Positions 1 to 8,329 of a stretch of 64,000 nucleotides of DNA are shown piece after piece. The notes below the pieces were generated by a model that was not told the DNA's origin, made no database searches, and saw nothing but the letters and a program-made list of their open reading frames with translations. The stretch's first letter is position 1. Each line of letters opens with the position of its first letter. The stretch lies in NCBI RefSeq assembly GCF_000017505.1, contig NC_009675.1, positions 434,001 to 498,000 on the forward strand. The letters are read 5' to 3'. The DNA is from Anaeromyxobacter sp. Fw109-5. Lineage in GTDB: Bacteria > Myxococcota > Myxococcia > Myxococcales > Anaeromyxobacteraceae. Made by a program: the position numbers and the translations under genes.

Positions 1-484
1 TCCCGATCTCCTGCGCGGCGCGCTCGATGCTCGCGTCGTCGAGCGCGGGCGCGAGCTCGAAGAGCTTGTCGTGCATCGCCCAGAACTTGGCGTCGCCGCC
101 CTGCGCGCGCGCCTCCTCGGCCGCGATCGCGGCGGGGAGCGCCCGCGCGTGGAACGGCAGCGGGTTGTGCCGGAACGAGAAGCGGAGCTTGCCCGGGAAG
201 GCCTCCTCGAGCTGCTTCAGCGTCGGCCCGACGCGCTTGCAGAAGGGGCACTCGAAGTCGGACGACTCGACGATGGTGACGAGCGCGTCCGCGGGGCCGC
301 GCAGCGGCGTGTCGTCGACGGGCACGCGGTAGACCGCGCTCGGGTCCTCCACCGGACGGGCGGGACGCTGCTGCGCCTGCCCGGAGGGCCGCGCGCCGCG
401 GCCGCCGCCGTCGATGGCGCCCCGCGAGAAGAAGCCCACCGAGAACCCGATGACGAGGGCGATGATCCAGCTGACGTGCCTCAT
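1..484 (-). CDS. DsbA/thioredoxin-like disulfide oxidoreductase (C-terminus missing)
   Basis: The gene runs off the left edge of the window; 161 residues are visible. It starts with a short hydrophobic anchor (residues 5-20, SWIIALVIGFSVGFF), followed by a Gly/Pro/Gln-rich linker and then a thioredoxin fold. The redox motif CPFC is at residues 79-82, inside FECPFCKR as in DsbA and the Thioredoxin_4 family. The helical insertion that follows (FRHNPLPFHARAL, DAKFWAMHDKLF) is typical of that family. It should act in the periplasm, membrane-tethered, in making or isomerising disulfides. ATG was chosen because the anchor begins there. The exact role (DsbA, DsbG or a spore/cytochrome-type oxidoreductase) cannot be decided from the fragment. 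Confidence 0.9.
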   Translation of the reverse strand, partial: MRHVSWIIALVIGFSVGFFSRGAIDGGGRGARPSGQAQQRPARPVEDPSAVYRVPVDDTPLRGPADALVTIVESSDFECPFCKRVGPTLKQLEEAFPGKLRFSFRHNPLPFHARALPAAIAAEEARAQGGDAKFWAMHDKLFELAPALDDASIERAAQEIG

Positions 485-635
485 GTCGAAGCGTCTCCTA
501 CGCGTGCGAGTGCGTGCCGCGCATCTATCACGAAATCCCGAGCACCGACAAACGGATGTGCCTCCGCGCGGGGCAGCGCGCGTCCCCCGGAACCGGCCGC
601 GCGGCGGACCATTCCCGCGGCCGCGGGAGCGCTCC

Positions 636-1673
636 TCAGAACACCAGCGACGCGATGGCGAGCAGCTTCATCTCGCCGTCCGTCTCGCTCGTCTCCGCGC
701 CGAGCCCGCGGCGGCGGTAGCGGTCCCAGCGGGCGGCGACGTTGAACACCGCGGACCCGTCGAGCACCTGGTAGCCGAGGCTCGCCTCGCCGGCCAGGAA
801 CGTGTCGGCCTTGTTCCACATCTTCATGAGGTCGCCCTGGAGCGACAGCAGCACGGACGGCGGCAGGAGCAGCGTCCAGCGCAGCCGGCCCGCGCTCGCC
901 GCGACGGGCACGTCCGACTCGGTCGCCCACGCCGCCGAGTGCTCGATGTGCGCGTCGCCGTGGTAGCGGACGAACGAGGCCTCCACCGGAGAGACGTAGT
1001 AGTAGAGGCGCATCGTGTCGCCGAGGAGCGGCAGGGAGCCCTCGAAGCACGGGAGCGTGGCGAGCTGCGCGAGCACGTTCACGCCGAGCGCGGGGTAGCG
1101 CCCGACCTCGAGGCGCCCGAGCACGAAGCGGAACTCGCGCCGGCCGATCATGAAGGCGCCCTCGATCTCGCCGTCCGACGGCAGGTAGACCTCGCTCTCG
1201 CCGCCGGTGAACATCCGCAGCCGGAGCCGCGCCGACTTGCCGAAGCCCTCGGACCACAGGCCGTCCGCCTGCGCGCCGAAGTACAGCAGCACGCCGGGGT
1301 TCTCGCGGTCGGGGTCGAGCTGCATCCCGCCGAAGCGGCCGGCCACGCCGCTCGCCATCGCGTAGCGCCAGTGGCCGATCGTCTCGTCGGGGTGCAGCGG
1401 CGCCGCCGGCGAGCCGGCGGGCGCGACGGGTGACTCGCCGATCGCGCCGCCCTGGAACGCGCCCGAGGCCGGCGCCGCGTGAGGCGGCGCCGGGCGCTGG
1501 GCCGGGGGCAGCCTCGGATCGAGCTGCGAGAGCGGCCGGGTGCCGGAGGGCGGCGGGGGGAGGGGGACGTCCCCCTCGTAGGCGGGCGGCGGCGGCGGCG
1601 GGGGGAGCGCCTCGTCCTGGGCGAGGACCGGCGCTCCGAACGCGAGGGCGATCGCGACGGCGAGGCGTCTCAT
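636..1673 (-). CDS. secreted outer-membrane protein, proline-rich N-terminus
   Basis: 345 residues. The ATG at 1673 begins a clean signal peptide (MRRLAVAIALAFGAPVLAQ). A strongly proline-rich stretch follows (about residues 20-75) and then a region of alternating aromatic/hydrophobic strands ending in VF. A C-terminal aromatic residue and strands of this kind are usual for outer-membrane beta-barrels. No enzymatic motif was seen. I do not recognise the family. The next gene upstream on the same strand (1693-2202) is another predicted barrel, only 19 bases away, so the two are probably one operon. An in-frame start further upstream would add an Arg/Ser-rich segment before the signal peptide and was rejected. 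Confidence 0.75.
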   Translation of the reverse strand: MRRLAVAIALAFGAPVLAQDEALPPPPPPPAYEGDVPLPPPPSGTRPLSQLDPRLPPAQRPAPPHAAPASGAFQGGAIGESPVAPAGSPAAPLHPDETIGHWRYAMASGVAGRFGGMQLDPDRENPGVLLYFGAQADGLWSEGFGKSARLRLRMFTGGESEVYLPSDGEIEGAFMIGRREFRFVLGRLEVGRYPALGVNVLAQLATLPCFEGSLPLLGDTMRLYYYVSPVEASFVRYHGDAHIEHSAAWATESDVPVAASAGRLRWTLLLPPSVLLSLQGDLMKMWNKADTFLAGEASLGYQVLDGSAVFNVAARWDRYRRRGLGAETSETDGEMKLLAIASLVF

Positions 1674-1692
1674 GCTGGCTCTCCCACGATGG

Positions 1693-2202
1693 CTAGAAGC
1701 GGAAGGTCGCGCCGGCGCGCGCGAGGAGCGGGACCCCGGCCTCGGACGACAGCGGCGCGCCCCCGTCGACCTCCGCGAAGAGGCCGAGGACGCTCGTGAA
1801 GCGGAGCTCCGCCGCGACACCGAGGAGGAGCCAGCGCCACTCCATCGAGCGGTCGCGGGCGTTGGAGCCGTCGAAGGCGAGCCGGACCTGGATCGGGAGG
1901 GTCTGCAGCGACCAGCGGATGCCGGGGCGCAGCGCCCAGTGCGTGTCGGGATCGAGCCCCAGCACGACGCCGATCTCGGGCCGCAGGCCGGTGGACTCGA
2001 ACTCGTACCCGAGCGTCGCCTCGATCTCCGCCACGCCGGCGCCGAGCTCGTCCTCGCCCTCGTCGAGCCCGAGCTCGCCGCCGCCGCCGTACGAGAAGGT
2101 GGCGGCGAGGCCGGTGGTCGGGACGTGGGGCTCCTGGGCGGAGGCGGGCGCGGCCGCTGCTGCGAGGGCGGCGAGGAGGGCGGCGAGAGCGAGGCGGGGC
2201 AT
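1693..2202 (-). CDS. small outer-membrane beta-barrel protein
   Basis: 169 residues with a signal peptide (MPRLALAALLAALAAAAAPASAQ) chosen as the N-terminus. The mature part is made of short amphipathic strands (for example EIEATLGYEF, LRPEIGVVLGLD, VRLAFDGS, FAEVDGG) and ends in RAGATFRF, a terminal phenylalanine as recognised by the Bam machinery. The length suggests an 8-strand barrel of the OmpW/OmpA-barrel size class. It lies directly upstream of 636-1673 on the same strand and is probably cotranscribed. Function unknown; pore or structural roles are both possible. Confidence 0.75.
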   Translation of the reverse strand: MPRLALAALLAALAAAAAPASAQEPHVPTTGLAATFSYGGGGELGLDEGEDELGAGVAEIEATLGYEFESTGLRPEIGVVLGLDPDTHWALRPGIRWSLQTLPIQVRLAFDGSNARDRSMEWRWLLLGVAAELRFTSVLGLFAEVDGGAPLSSEAGVPLLARAGATFRF

Positions 2203-2340
2203 CGCGGGCGAGCCTACCGCTCGCCTGCACCCCGGGCAAGGATGCGCGGGAGCTGCGGCGCCCACACCGGCGACGCGCCGGCCGCCGGTTGCTCCTCCCC
2301 GGAAGGACGGCTAAAGGGAGTGCCCGTGGCGCTCCCCGAC

Positions 2341-2577
2341 ATGCCCGCACCTGCGCGGACCCTCGACACCTCCGGCCGGCTCTGCCCGTTCCCGATCGTC
2401 GAGACCGCGAAGGTGGTGCGGACGCTCGAGGAGGGCGCGGTGCTGCTCGTCATCTCCACGGACGCGGGCATCGCGACCGACATGCCGATGTGGTGCAGGG
2501 CCACGCGGAACGAGCACCTCGGCACCTTCCGGGACGGCGCCGCCTGGAAGAGCTGGGTTCGGAAGCGGGCGCGCTGA
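2341..2577 (+). CDS. TusA-family sulfur carrier protein
   Basis: 78 residues carrying the TusA signature: SGRLCPFPIVETAKVVRTL near the N-terminus, where the Cys of CPxP carries a persulfide. Proteins of this family relay sulfur from cysteine desulfurases to acceptors such as tRNA thiolases. It ends 9 bases before a PP-loop thiolase-like gene, which suggests that this carrier feeds that enzyme (inference). ATG at 2341 gives the usual length. A GTG at 2320, with GGAAGG 13 bases upstream, would add seven residues and cannot be excluded. Confidence 0.85.
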   Translation: MPAPARTLDTSGRLCPFPIVETAKVVRTLEEGAVLLVISTDAGIATDMPMWCRATRNEHLGTFRDGAAWKSWVRKRAR

Positions 2578-2586
2578 AGGAGCATC

Positions 2587-3642
2587 ATGCCGAAGCAGGG
2601 GAAGGCCATCGCGATGATCTCCGGCGGGCTCGACTCGACGCTCGCCCTCGCGCTCGTGCGCCGGCAGGGCGTCGAGGTGAAGGCGGTGACCTTCTACACC
2701 GGCTTCTGCATCACCGAGACGCAGCGCCGGAAGGGCGGCCGCGCCGACGGCGCGGTCCCCCGCAACGAGGCCCTGCGCGCCGCCGCCGATCTGGAGGTCG
2801 ACATCGAGTACGTCGACATCTCCGGGTCCGAGTACCTCGACATGCTCGTGCACCCCAAGTACGGGTACGGCGCGAACGCCAACCCGTGCGTCGACTGCCG
2901 CGTCTTCATGATGCGCAAGGCGAAGGAGATCATGGAGGCGGAGGGGGCGGACTTCATCTTCACCGGCGAGGTCCTCGGCCAGCGCCCGAAGAGCCAGCGC
3001 CGCGACACCCTGCGCATCATCGAGCGCGACAGCGGGCTCGACGGCCGGCTCCTGCGCCCGCTCTCGGCCAAGCTCCTCCAGCCGACGATCGCCGAGCAGG
3101 AGGGGATCGTCGACCGCGAGCGGCTGGAGGCGATCAGCGGCCGCTCGCGCCAGCGGCAGATGGAGCTCGCGCGCGAGCTCGGCGTGGTGGACTGGCCGCA
3201 GCCGGCCGGCGGCTGCTGCTACCTCACCGACGAGAGCTTCGCGAAGAAGTTCTTCGATGTGCTCGACGCACGCGAGGCGGCCGGCGAGGAGCGCCGGATC
3301 CTCCCCGAGGACGTCGTGCTGCTCTCGACCGGCCGGCACTTCCGGCTCTCCCCGCGCGCGAAGCTGGTCGTGGGGCGCACCGAGGTGGAGAACGCCCTGC
3401 TCGAGCACCACGTCGAGGGGCGCGCGCGGCTGGAGGCGCAGGACGTGCTCGGACCCGTGGCGATCGTGGAGGGCGAGCCCACCTGGGAGGAGCGCGTGCT
3501 CGCGTCGCGCATCGTCGCGCGCTACGGCAAGGGCAAGGACGCGCCCCGGGTCACCGTCGAGTGGCGCGAGGGCGACCTCGTCGAGCGCTACGAGGTGGAG
3601 CCGGAGCAGGACGAGGCCCGCGTCGAGGCGCTCAGGATCTGA
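2587..3642 (+). CDS. PP-loop tRNA-thiolation-type ATPase with NFACT-R-like C-terminal domain
   Basis: 351 residues. The N-terminal adenine-nucleotide alpha-hydrolase domain has the PP-loop SGGLDST (residues 12-18), as in MnmA, ThiI and TtuA, which adenylate tRNA uridines before sulfur insertion. Cysteines in NPCVDCR (about residues 98-104) and in AGGCCYLT (about 210) could bind a metal cluster or carry sulfur. The C-terminal part, with STGRHFRLSPRAKLVVGR and NALLEHH, resembles the NFACT-type RNA-binding domain found in some MnmA-like proteins. The preceding TusA-like gene is likely the sulfur donor. The modified base is not predictable from the sequence; 4-thiouridine and 2-thiouridine are candidates. 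Confidence 0.82.
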   Translation: MPKQGKAIAMISGGLDSTLALALVRRQGVEVKAVTFYTGFCITETQRRKGGRADGAVPRNEALRAAADLEVDIEYVDISGSEYLDMLVHPKYGYGANANPCVDCRVFMMRKAKEIMEAEGADFIFTGEVLGQRPKSQRRDTLRIIERDSGLDGRLLRPLSAKLLQPTIAEQEGIVDRERLEAISGRSRQRQMELARELGVVDWPQPAGGCCYLTDESFAKKFFDVLDAREAAGEERRILPEDVVLLSTGRHFRLSPRAKLVVGRTEVENALLEHHVEGRARLEAQDVLGPVAIVEGEPTWEERVLASRIVARYGKGKDAPRVTVEWREGDLVERYEVEPEQDEARVEALRI

Positions 3643-3649
3643 TCGCCGC

Positions 3650-3667
3650 GGCGGCGTGCCTGCCGCC
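3650..3667 (+). terminator. GC-rich hairpin after the PP-loop gene
   Basis: Inverted repeat GGCGGC-GTGCCT-GCCGCC, 8 bases after the stop codon. A second hairpin (GCGGCG-ATG-CGCCGC) follows at 3709-3723. Neither has a T-tract, so intrinsic termination is possible but weakly supported. The rest of the gap up to ppdK shows no clear promoter to me. Confidence 0.4.
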
Positions 3668-3841
3668 CCGTCCACCGTGCGGGCGGGCAACGTGAGGTCG
3701 TTCGGACCGCGGCGATGCGCCGCGAGGGCAAAGTGGGGGTTCGGTTCCGCACGCTCCGCCCGTTTGGTACGGTGCGTCATGCGGGCAGCGCGTGAGATCG
3801 CGCCCGACCGGATTCGACCCCAACTTCACTCGAGGTCACGG

Positions 3842-6796
3842 ATGGCCCAGAAGCGCATCTACGCCTTCGGCGGAGGAAAAGCCGAAGGAAACAAGGACAT
3901 GAAGGAGCTCCTCGGCGGCAAGGGGGCGGGGCTCGCCGAGATGTCCAACATCGGGATCCCCGTCCCGCCTGGCTTCACGATCACCACCGAGGTCTGCACC
4001 GAGTACTACCGCGGCGGCAAGAAGCTGCCGAAGGGGCTCGAGGGTGAGCTCCGCGCGGCGATGAAGCGGGCCGAGGCGCTCGCCGGCAAGCGCTTCGGGG
4101 ATCCGAAGGACCCGCTCCTCGTCTCCGTGCGCTCGGGGGCCCGCGCGTCGATGCCCGGCATGATGGACACCGTCCTGAACCTCGGGCTGAACGACGCCAC
4201 CGTGGGAGGGCTGGCGCGGGCCTCCGGCAACCCCCGCTTCGCCTGGGACAGCTACCGCCGCTTCGTGGCGATGTTCGGCGACGTGGTGCTGGGCCTGAAG
4301 CCGGAGCACAAGGAGGATCGCGACCCGTTCGAGGAGATCCTGGAGCGCAAGAAGCTCGCGCGCGGGGTGAGGTTCGACTCCGAGCTCCCCGAGGACGCGC
4401 TGCGCGAGCTCGTCACCGAGTTCAAGGCGGCCATCCGCGAGCGCAAGGGCGTCGAGTTCCCCGACGACCCGTACGGCCAGCTCCTCGAGGCCGTCGCGGC
4501 CGTGTTCCGCTCCTGGGACAACGACCGCGCCATCGCCTACCGCAAGCTGTACGGCTACCCCTCCGACTGGGGCACGGCCGTCAGCGTCCAGGCGATGGTG
4601 TTCGGGAACCTGGGCGACGACTCGGGGACCGGGGTCGCCTTCACGCGCAACCCCGCGACGGGCGACGACGCCTTCTACGGCGAGTTCCTGGTGAACGCCC
4701 AGGGCGAGGACGTGGTCGCCGGGGTCCGCACTCCCCAGAAGATCTCCGAGCTCGCGGCGCGCTGGCCCGAGATCGCGCGGCAGCTCGAGAGCGTGCGCAC
4801 CAAGCTCGAGAAGCACTACCAGGAGATGCAGGACATCGAGTTCACGGTCGAGCGCGGCAAGCTCTACGTCCTGCAGACGCGCACCGGCAAGCGGACCGGC
4901 CTCGCCGCCGTCCGCATCGCGCTCGACATGGCCGCCGAGCGGCTCATCACGAAGGAGGTGGCGCTCCAGCGCATCGAGCCCGAGGCGCTGAACCACCTGC
5001 TCCGGCCGATCTTCGACGCCGACCGTAAGGCCGCGGCGATGAAGGCGGGCAAGCTCCTCGCGAAGGGGCTCCCCGCCGGGCCGGGCGCGGCGAGCGGGCG
5101 CGTCGTGTTCTTCGCGGAGGACGCGGTGACGTGGGGCGCGCGCGGGGAGCGGGTGATCCTCGCCCGGCACGAGACCTCCCCCGAGGACATCCGCGGCATG
5201 GCGACGGCGGAGGGCTTCCTCACCGCCTTCGGCGGCATGACCTCCCACGCGGCGCTCGTCGCGCGGCAGATGGGCAAGGTCGCCATCGTCGGGTGCGAGG
5301 CGCTGTCCTTCGACTACCACGGGCGCCAGATGCGGGTCGCCACCGCCGCCGGCGAGCGCGTCGTGCGCGAGGGCGACTGGATCTCCATCGACGGCACCGC
5401 CGCCGAGGTGATCGAGGGCGAGCTCGAGACGCGCCCGTCGCAGGTGCTGCAGGTCCTCGTGGAGAAGACCCTCGCCGCCGAGGACGCGCCGGTGTACCGC
5501 GAGTTCGCCCAGGTCATGGCGTGGGCCGACCAGGCCCGCCGCCTGGGCGTGCGCGCCAACGCGGACCAGCCGGACCAGGCCGCGGTCTCGGTCGCCCTGG
5601 GCGCCCAGGGCATCGGGCTCTGCCGGACGGAGCACATGTTCTTCGGGGAGGGCAAGATCGGCCCGATGCGCGAGATGATCGTCGCGGAGACGGTCGAGGA
5701 GCGGCGGGCCGCGCTCGCGAAGCTGCTCCCGCTCCAGCGGGAGGACTTCCGCGGCATCTTCGAGGCGATGGGCCCGCGCCCCGTCACGATCCGCACCATC
5801 GACCCGCCGCTGCACGAGTTCCTGCCCCAGGACGAGCCGGGCATCGCCGAGCTCGCGCGCGTCACCGGCAAGCCGGTGGAGCGGATCCGGGCGCGCATCG
5901 AGGAGCTGCACGAGTCGAACCCGATGCTCGGCCATCGCGGCTGCCGGCTCGGCATCACCTACCCGGAGATCACCGAGATGCAGTCGCGCGCCATCTTCGA
6001 GGCCGCCTGCGACGTGGCCGAGCGGGGGATCGAGGTGGAGCCCGAGGTGATGATCCCGCTCGTCGGCGCGAAGCAGGAGCTCGACGATCAGGCCGCCGTG
6101 GTGCGCCGCGTCGCGGACGAGGTCTTCGCCGCGCGCGGGCTGGCGGTGAGCTACCACGTCGGCACGATGATCGAGGTGCCGCGCGGCGCGGTCACCGCCG
6201 GGGAGATCGCGAAGACGGCGGAGTTCTTCTCCTTCGGCACGAACGACCTCACCCAGACGACCTTCGCCCTGTCCCGCGACGACACCGGCCCGGTGCTCGC
6301 CACGTACCTGGAGAAGGACATCTGGCCGGGCGACCCGTTCGTCTCCATCGACCGCGAGGGCGTCGGTGCGCTGATGCGGATGGGCGTGGAGGGCGGGCGC
6401 AAGACCAGGCCCGACCTGAAGCTCGGGATCTGCGGCGAGCACGGCGGCGATCCGTCCTCGGTGGAGTTCTGTCACGAGCTGGGGCTCGACTACGTCTCGT
6501 GCTCTCCGTACCGGCTCCCCATCGCGCGGCTCGCCGCCGCGCAGGCGGCCCTCCGCGAGCGGGCGGCGGCGCCCGCGAAGGCGGCGGCGAAGCGCGTCGC
6601 CAAGGCCGCCAAGGCGAGCGGTGGCGCGGCCGGGCGCGCCGCGAAGGCCGCGAGGACGCCCGCCCAGGGCGGCAAGCGCGCGAAGGGGCTTCGCGACGGG
6701 AAGCCCGCGGCGGCGAGGCTCGGCGCGGCGCTCGCGAGCAAGGGGCTCGCCAAGGTGAAGCGCGCGCTGAAGGCCCGCGCGCGGCGCGGCCGCTGA
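3842..6796 (+). CDS. ppdK: pyruvate, phosphate dikinase with basic C-terminal tail
   Basis: 984 residues. It interconverts pyruvate, ATP and phosphate with phosphoenolpyruvate, AMP and pyrophosphate in the cytoplasm. The N-terminal ATP-grasp part starts FGGGKAEGN...LLGGKGAGLAEM. The swivelling domain carries the phosphohistidine motif GGMTSHAALVARQ (His469). The PEP-binding barrel carries CRTEHMFF and the catalytic Cys864 in GICGEHGGDP. The standard enzyme ends near residue 900; here about 80 further residues follow (905-984), made almost only of Ala, Lys, Arg and Gly, like a histone H1 tail. ATG 3842 gives the canonical N-terminus. It appears monocistronic, with a strong hairpin behind it. 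Confidence 0.97.
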   Translation: MAQKRIYAFGGGKAEGNKDMKELLGGKGAGLAEMSNIGIPVPPGFTITTEVCTEYYRGGKKLPKGLEGELRAAMKRAEALAGKRFGDPKDPLLVSVRSGARASMPGMMDTVLNLGLNDATVGGLARASGNPRFAWDSYRRFVAMFGDVVLGLKPEHKEDRDPFEEILERKKLARGVRFDSELPEDALRELVTEFKAAIRERKGVEFPDDPYGQLLEAVAAVFRSWDNDRAIAYRKLYGYPSDWGTAVSVQAMVFGNLGDDSGTGVAFTRNPATGDDAFYGEFLVNAQGEDVVAGVRTPQKISELAARWPEIARQLESVRTKLEKHYQEMQDIEFTVERGKLYVLQTRTGKRTGLAAVRIALDMAAERLITKEVALQRIEPEALNHLLRPIFDADRKAAAMKAGKLLAKGLPAGPGAASGRVVFFAEDAVTWGARGERVILARHETSPEDIRGMATAEGFLTAFGGMTSHAALVARQMGKVAIVGCEALSFDYHGRQMRVATAAGERVVREGDWISIDGTAAEVIEGELETRPSQVLQVLVEKTLAAEDAPVYREFAQVMAWADQARRLGVRANADQPDQAAVSVALGAQGIGLCRTEHMFFGEGKIGPMREMIVAETVEERRAALAKLLPLQREDFRGIFEAMGPRPVTIRTIDPPLHEFLPQDEPGIAELARVTGKPVERIRARIEELHESNPMLGHRGCRLGITYPEITEMQSRAIFEAACDVAERGIEVEPEVMIPLVGAKQELDDQAAVVRRVADEVFAARGLAVSYHVGTMIEVPRGAVTAGEIAKTAEFFSFGTNDLTQTTFALSRDDTGPVLATYLEKDIWPGDPFVSIDREGVGALMRMGVEGGRKTRPDLKLGICGEHGGDPSSVEFCHELGLDYVSCSPYRLPIARLAAAQAALRERAAAPAKAAAKRVAKAAKASGGAAGRAAKAARTPAQGGKRAKGLRDGKPAAARLGAALASKGLAKVKRALKARARRGR

Positions 6797-6802
6797 CACT
6801 GA

Positions 6803-6845
6803 GGGTGCATGCGGCCCGGCCGGGCTCCGGTCGGGCCGCGCACCC
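6803..6845 (+). terminator. long GC-rich stem-loop after ppdK
   Basis: Outer arms GGGTGC/GCACCC and inner arms GCGGCCCGGCC/GGTCGGGCCGC enclose the loop GGGCTCC. This gives about 17 paired bases with an AT bulge and one G-U pair. There is no T-tract, as is common in such GC-rich genomes. The position 6 bases after the ppdK stop fits transcription termination. Confidence 0.65.
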
Positions 6846-6943
6846 AGGCGAGCACGTCCTCGAGGAGATCGCGGCGCCTACTTTGACGCGGTCCCGGGCT
6901 TGCGGCACACTCGCCGCCGCTCCCCCGTCGAAGACTCGCTCCG

Positions 6944-8155
6944 ATGCTCCACCGCGTCCCCTCCTGGCTCGTGCCCGCGAGCGCGCTCGTGCTCGCCGGC
7001 CTCGTCCTCCCGCGCGCCCACTCCTCCGGGGGCGGCGCAGGCGGCGCCTCCGCCAGCGCCCAGAAGAAGCTCGCGGAGGCTGCGCCCGCCGCGCCCGAGC
7101 TGCCGATCCGCATCGGCGAGATCGTGCTCGACGAGGCCACCGGCCGCTACGTCGCGCCGCTCGGCGATCGCCGCGCCACGCTGACGCTCCATCCCGGGCT
7201 TCAGGCGCGGCTGGAGCGCGCCCTCGACACCTACCGCGTGCCCTGGGGCGCCACCGTCCTCCTCGAGCCCGCCACCGGGAAGATCCTCGCCCTCGCGGAG
7301 CACTCCCGGGCGGAGCCGGGTCGCCGCGGCCTCTCCGTCGCGGCGCTCGCGCCAGCGGCGAGCATCTTCAAGCTCGTGACCGCCGCCGCCCTGCTCGAGC
7401 ACGGCACCCAGCCGGACGAGGAGGTCTGCTACCACGGCGGCAAGCGCCGGCTCGCCCCGGGAAACCTCGCGGACGACCCGCGCCGCGACCACCGCTGCCG
7501 GACGCTCGTCTCCGCGTTCGGGCACTCGACGAACGTCGTGTTCGCGAAGCTCGCGGGCCGCGGGCTCGACGCCGAGAGCCTGCGCGCCACGGCGGAGCGG
7601 TTCCTGTTCAACACCGAGATCCCGTTCGCCCGCCCTGTGGAGGTGTCCCGGGCGGACATCCCGGAGGACGACTTCGGGTTCGCGAACACCGCGGCCGGGT
7701 TCGGCCCGGTGAAGCTCTCGCCGCTGCACGCCGCGCTCCTCGCGGCCATCGTCGCCAACGACGGCGTGCTCGTGCCGCCGGTGATCGTCGAGTCGGTCGA
7801 CGGCGGCGCGATCCCCTCCGCCGGCGAGCCCCGCCGCGTCATCGAGGAGCCCGTGGCGGCGGAGCTCGCGAGGATGATGCGGAGCACCGTCACCGAGGGC
7901 ACCGCCCGCCGCGCCTTCGCGCGCGCGCGGGGCCCGCTGCGCGGCATCCCGGTGGCCGGCAAGACCGGGTCCCTCGCCGACGCCCAGCCCTACCGCGACT
8001 ACTCCTGGTTCGTGGGGTACGCGCCGGCGGACCACCCGCAGGTGGCCATCGCCACCGTGGTGGTGAACGAGCGGCTCTGGCACGCCCGCGCGCCGACCGT
8101 CGCGCGGGAGGCCCTCGAGGCGTACTTCGCCGCGCAGGTCGCGCAGGTCCCATAG
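6944..8155 (+). CDS. penicillin-binding protein transpeptidase domain (class B-like, no dimerisation module)
   Basis: 403 residues with an N-terminal membrane anchor or signal (VPSWLVPASALVLAGLVL). The three motifs of penicillin-interacting enzymes are present: SxxK as Ser140-Ile-Phe-Lys, SxN as Ser195-Thr-Asn, and KTG as Lys340-Thr-Gly-Ser. It should cross-link peptidoglycan in the periplasm. It lacks a glycosyltransferase domain and the long N-terminal module of FtsI or PBP2, so it is a short class B-like enzyme; a role in sporulation or stress cell-wall remodelling is possible but not shown. No strong ribosome site is visible before the ATG. A composite repeat begins right after its stop codon. 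Confidence 0.9.
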   Translation: MLHRVPSWLVPASALVLAGLVLPRAHSSGGGAGGASASAQKKLAEAAPAAPELPIRIGEIVLDEATGRYVAPLGDRRATLTLHPGLQARLERALDTYRVPWGATVLLEPATGKILALAEHSRAEPGRRGLSVAALAPAASIFKLVTAAALLEHGTQPDEEVCYHGGKRRLAPGNLADDPRRDHRCRTLVSAFGHSTNVVFAKLAGRGLDAESLRATAERFLFNTEIPFARPVEVSRADIPEDDFGFANTAAGFGPVKLSPLHAALLAAIVANDGVLVPPVIVESVDGGAIPSAGEPRRVIEEPVAAELARMMRSTVTEGTARRAFARARGPLRGIPVAGKTGSLADAQPYRDYSWFVGYAPADHPQVAIATVVVNERLWHARAPTVAREALEAYFAAQVAQVP

Positions 8156-8159
8156 GCGT

Positions 8160-8308
8160 AGCGACACGGCGTCAGCCGCGGCCCGAAGTCGAAGGGCCTC
8201 GACTGCAACCCCGACCTCGACCTCGACCGCGACCGGAACCGGGACCGGGACCGGGACCGGGACCGCGACCTCGACTGGGACCGCGACCTCGACCGGGACC
8301 GCGACCCC
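8160..8308. repeat. composite dispersed repeat: palindromic part plus hexamer array
   Basis: On the minus strand this element reads as an array of GGGGTC/GCGGTC/GAGGTC hexamers (8208-8308), followed by CCCTTCGACTTCG and GTCGCTACGC (8160-8195). The same order, with closely similar wording, occurs inside lhr at 27007-27075. It fills the space between the stop codons of two convergent genes. Not a CRISPR: units are 6 bp and have no spacers. Confidence 0.85.
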
Positions 8309-8329
8309 TCCCACGCCCGGCGCGCGCCC

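Noticed and set aside
3765-3785. Sigma-54 promoter before ppdK (TTGGTACGG...)
   Set aside because: The GG and GC elements are not at the required 12-base spacing.
8208-8308. CRISPR array
   Set aside because: The units are only 6 bp and directly adjoining, with no spacers.
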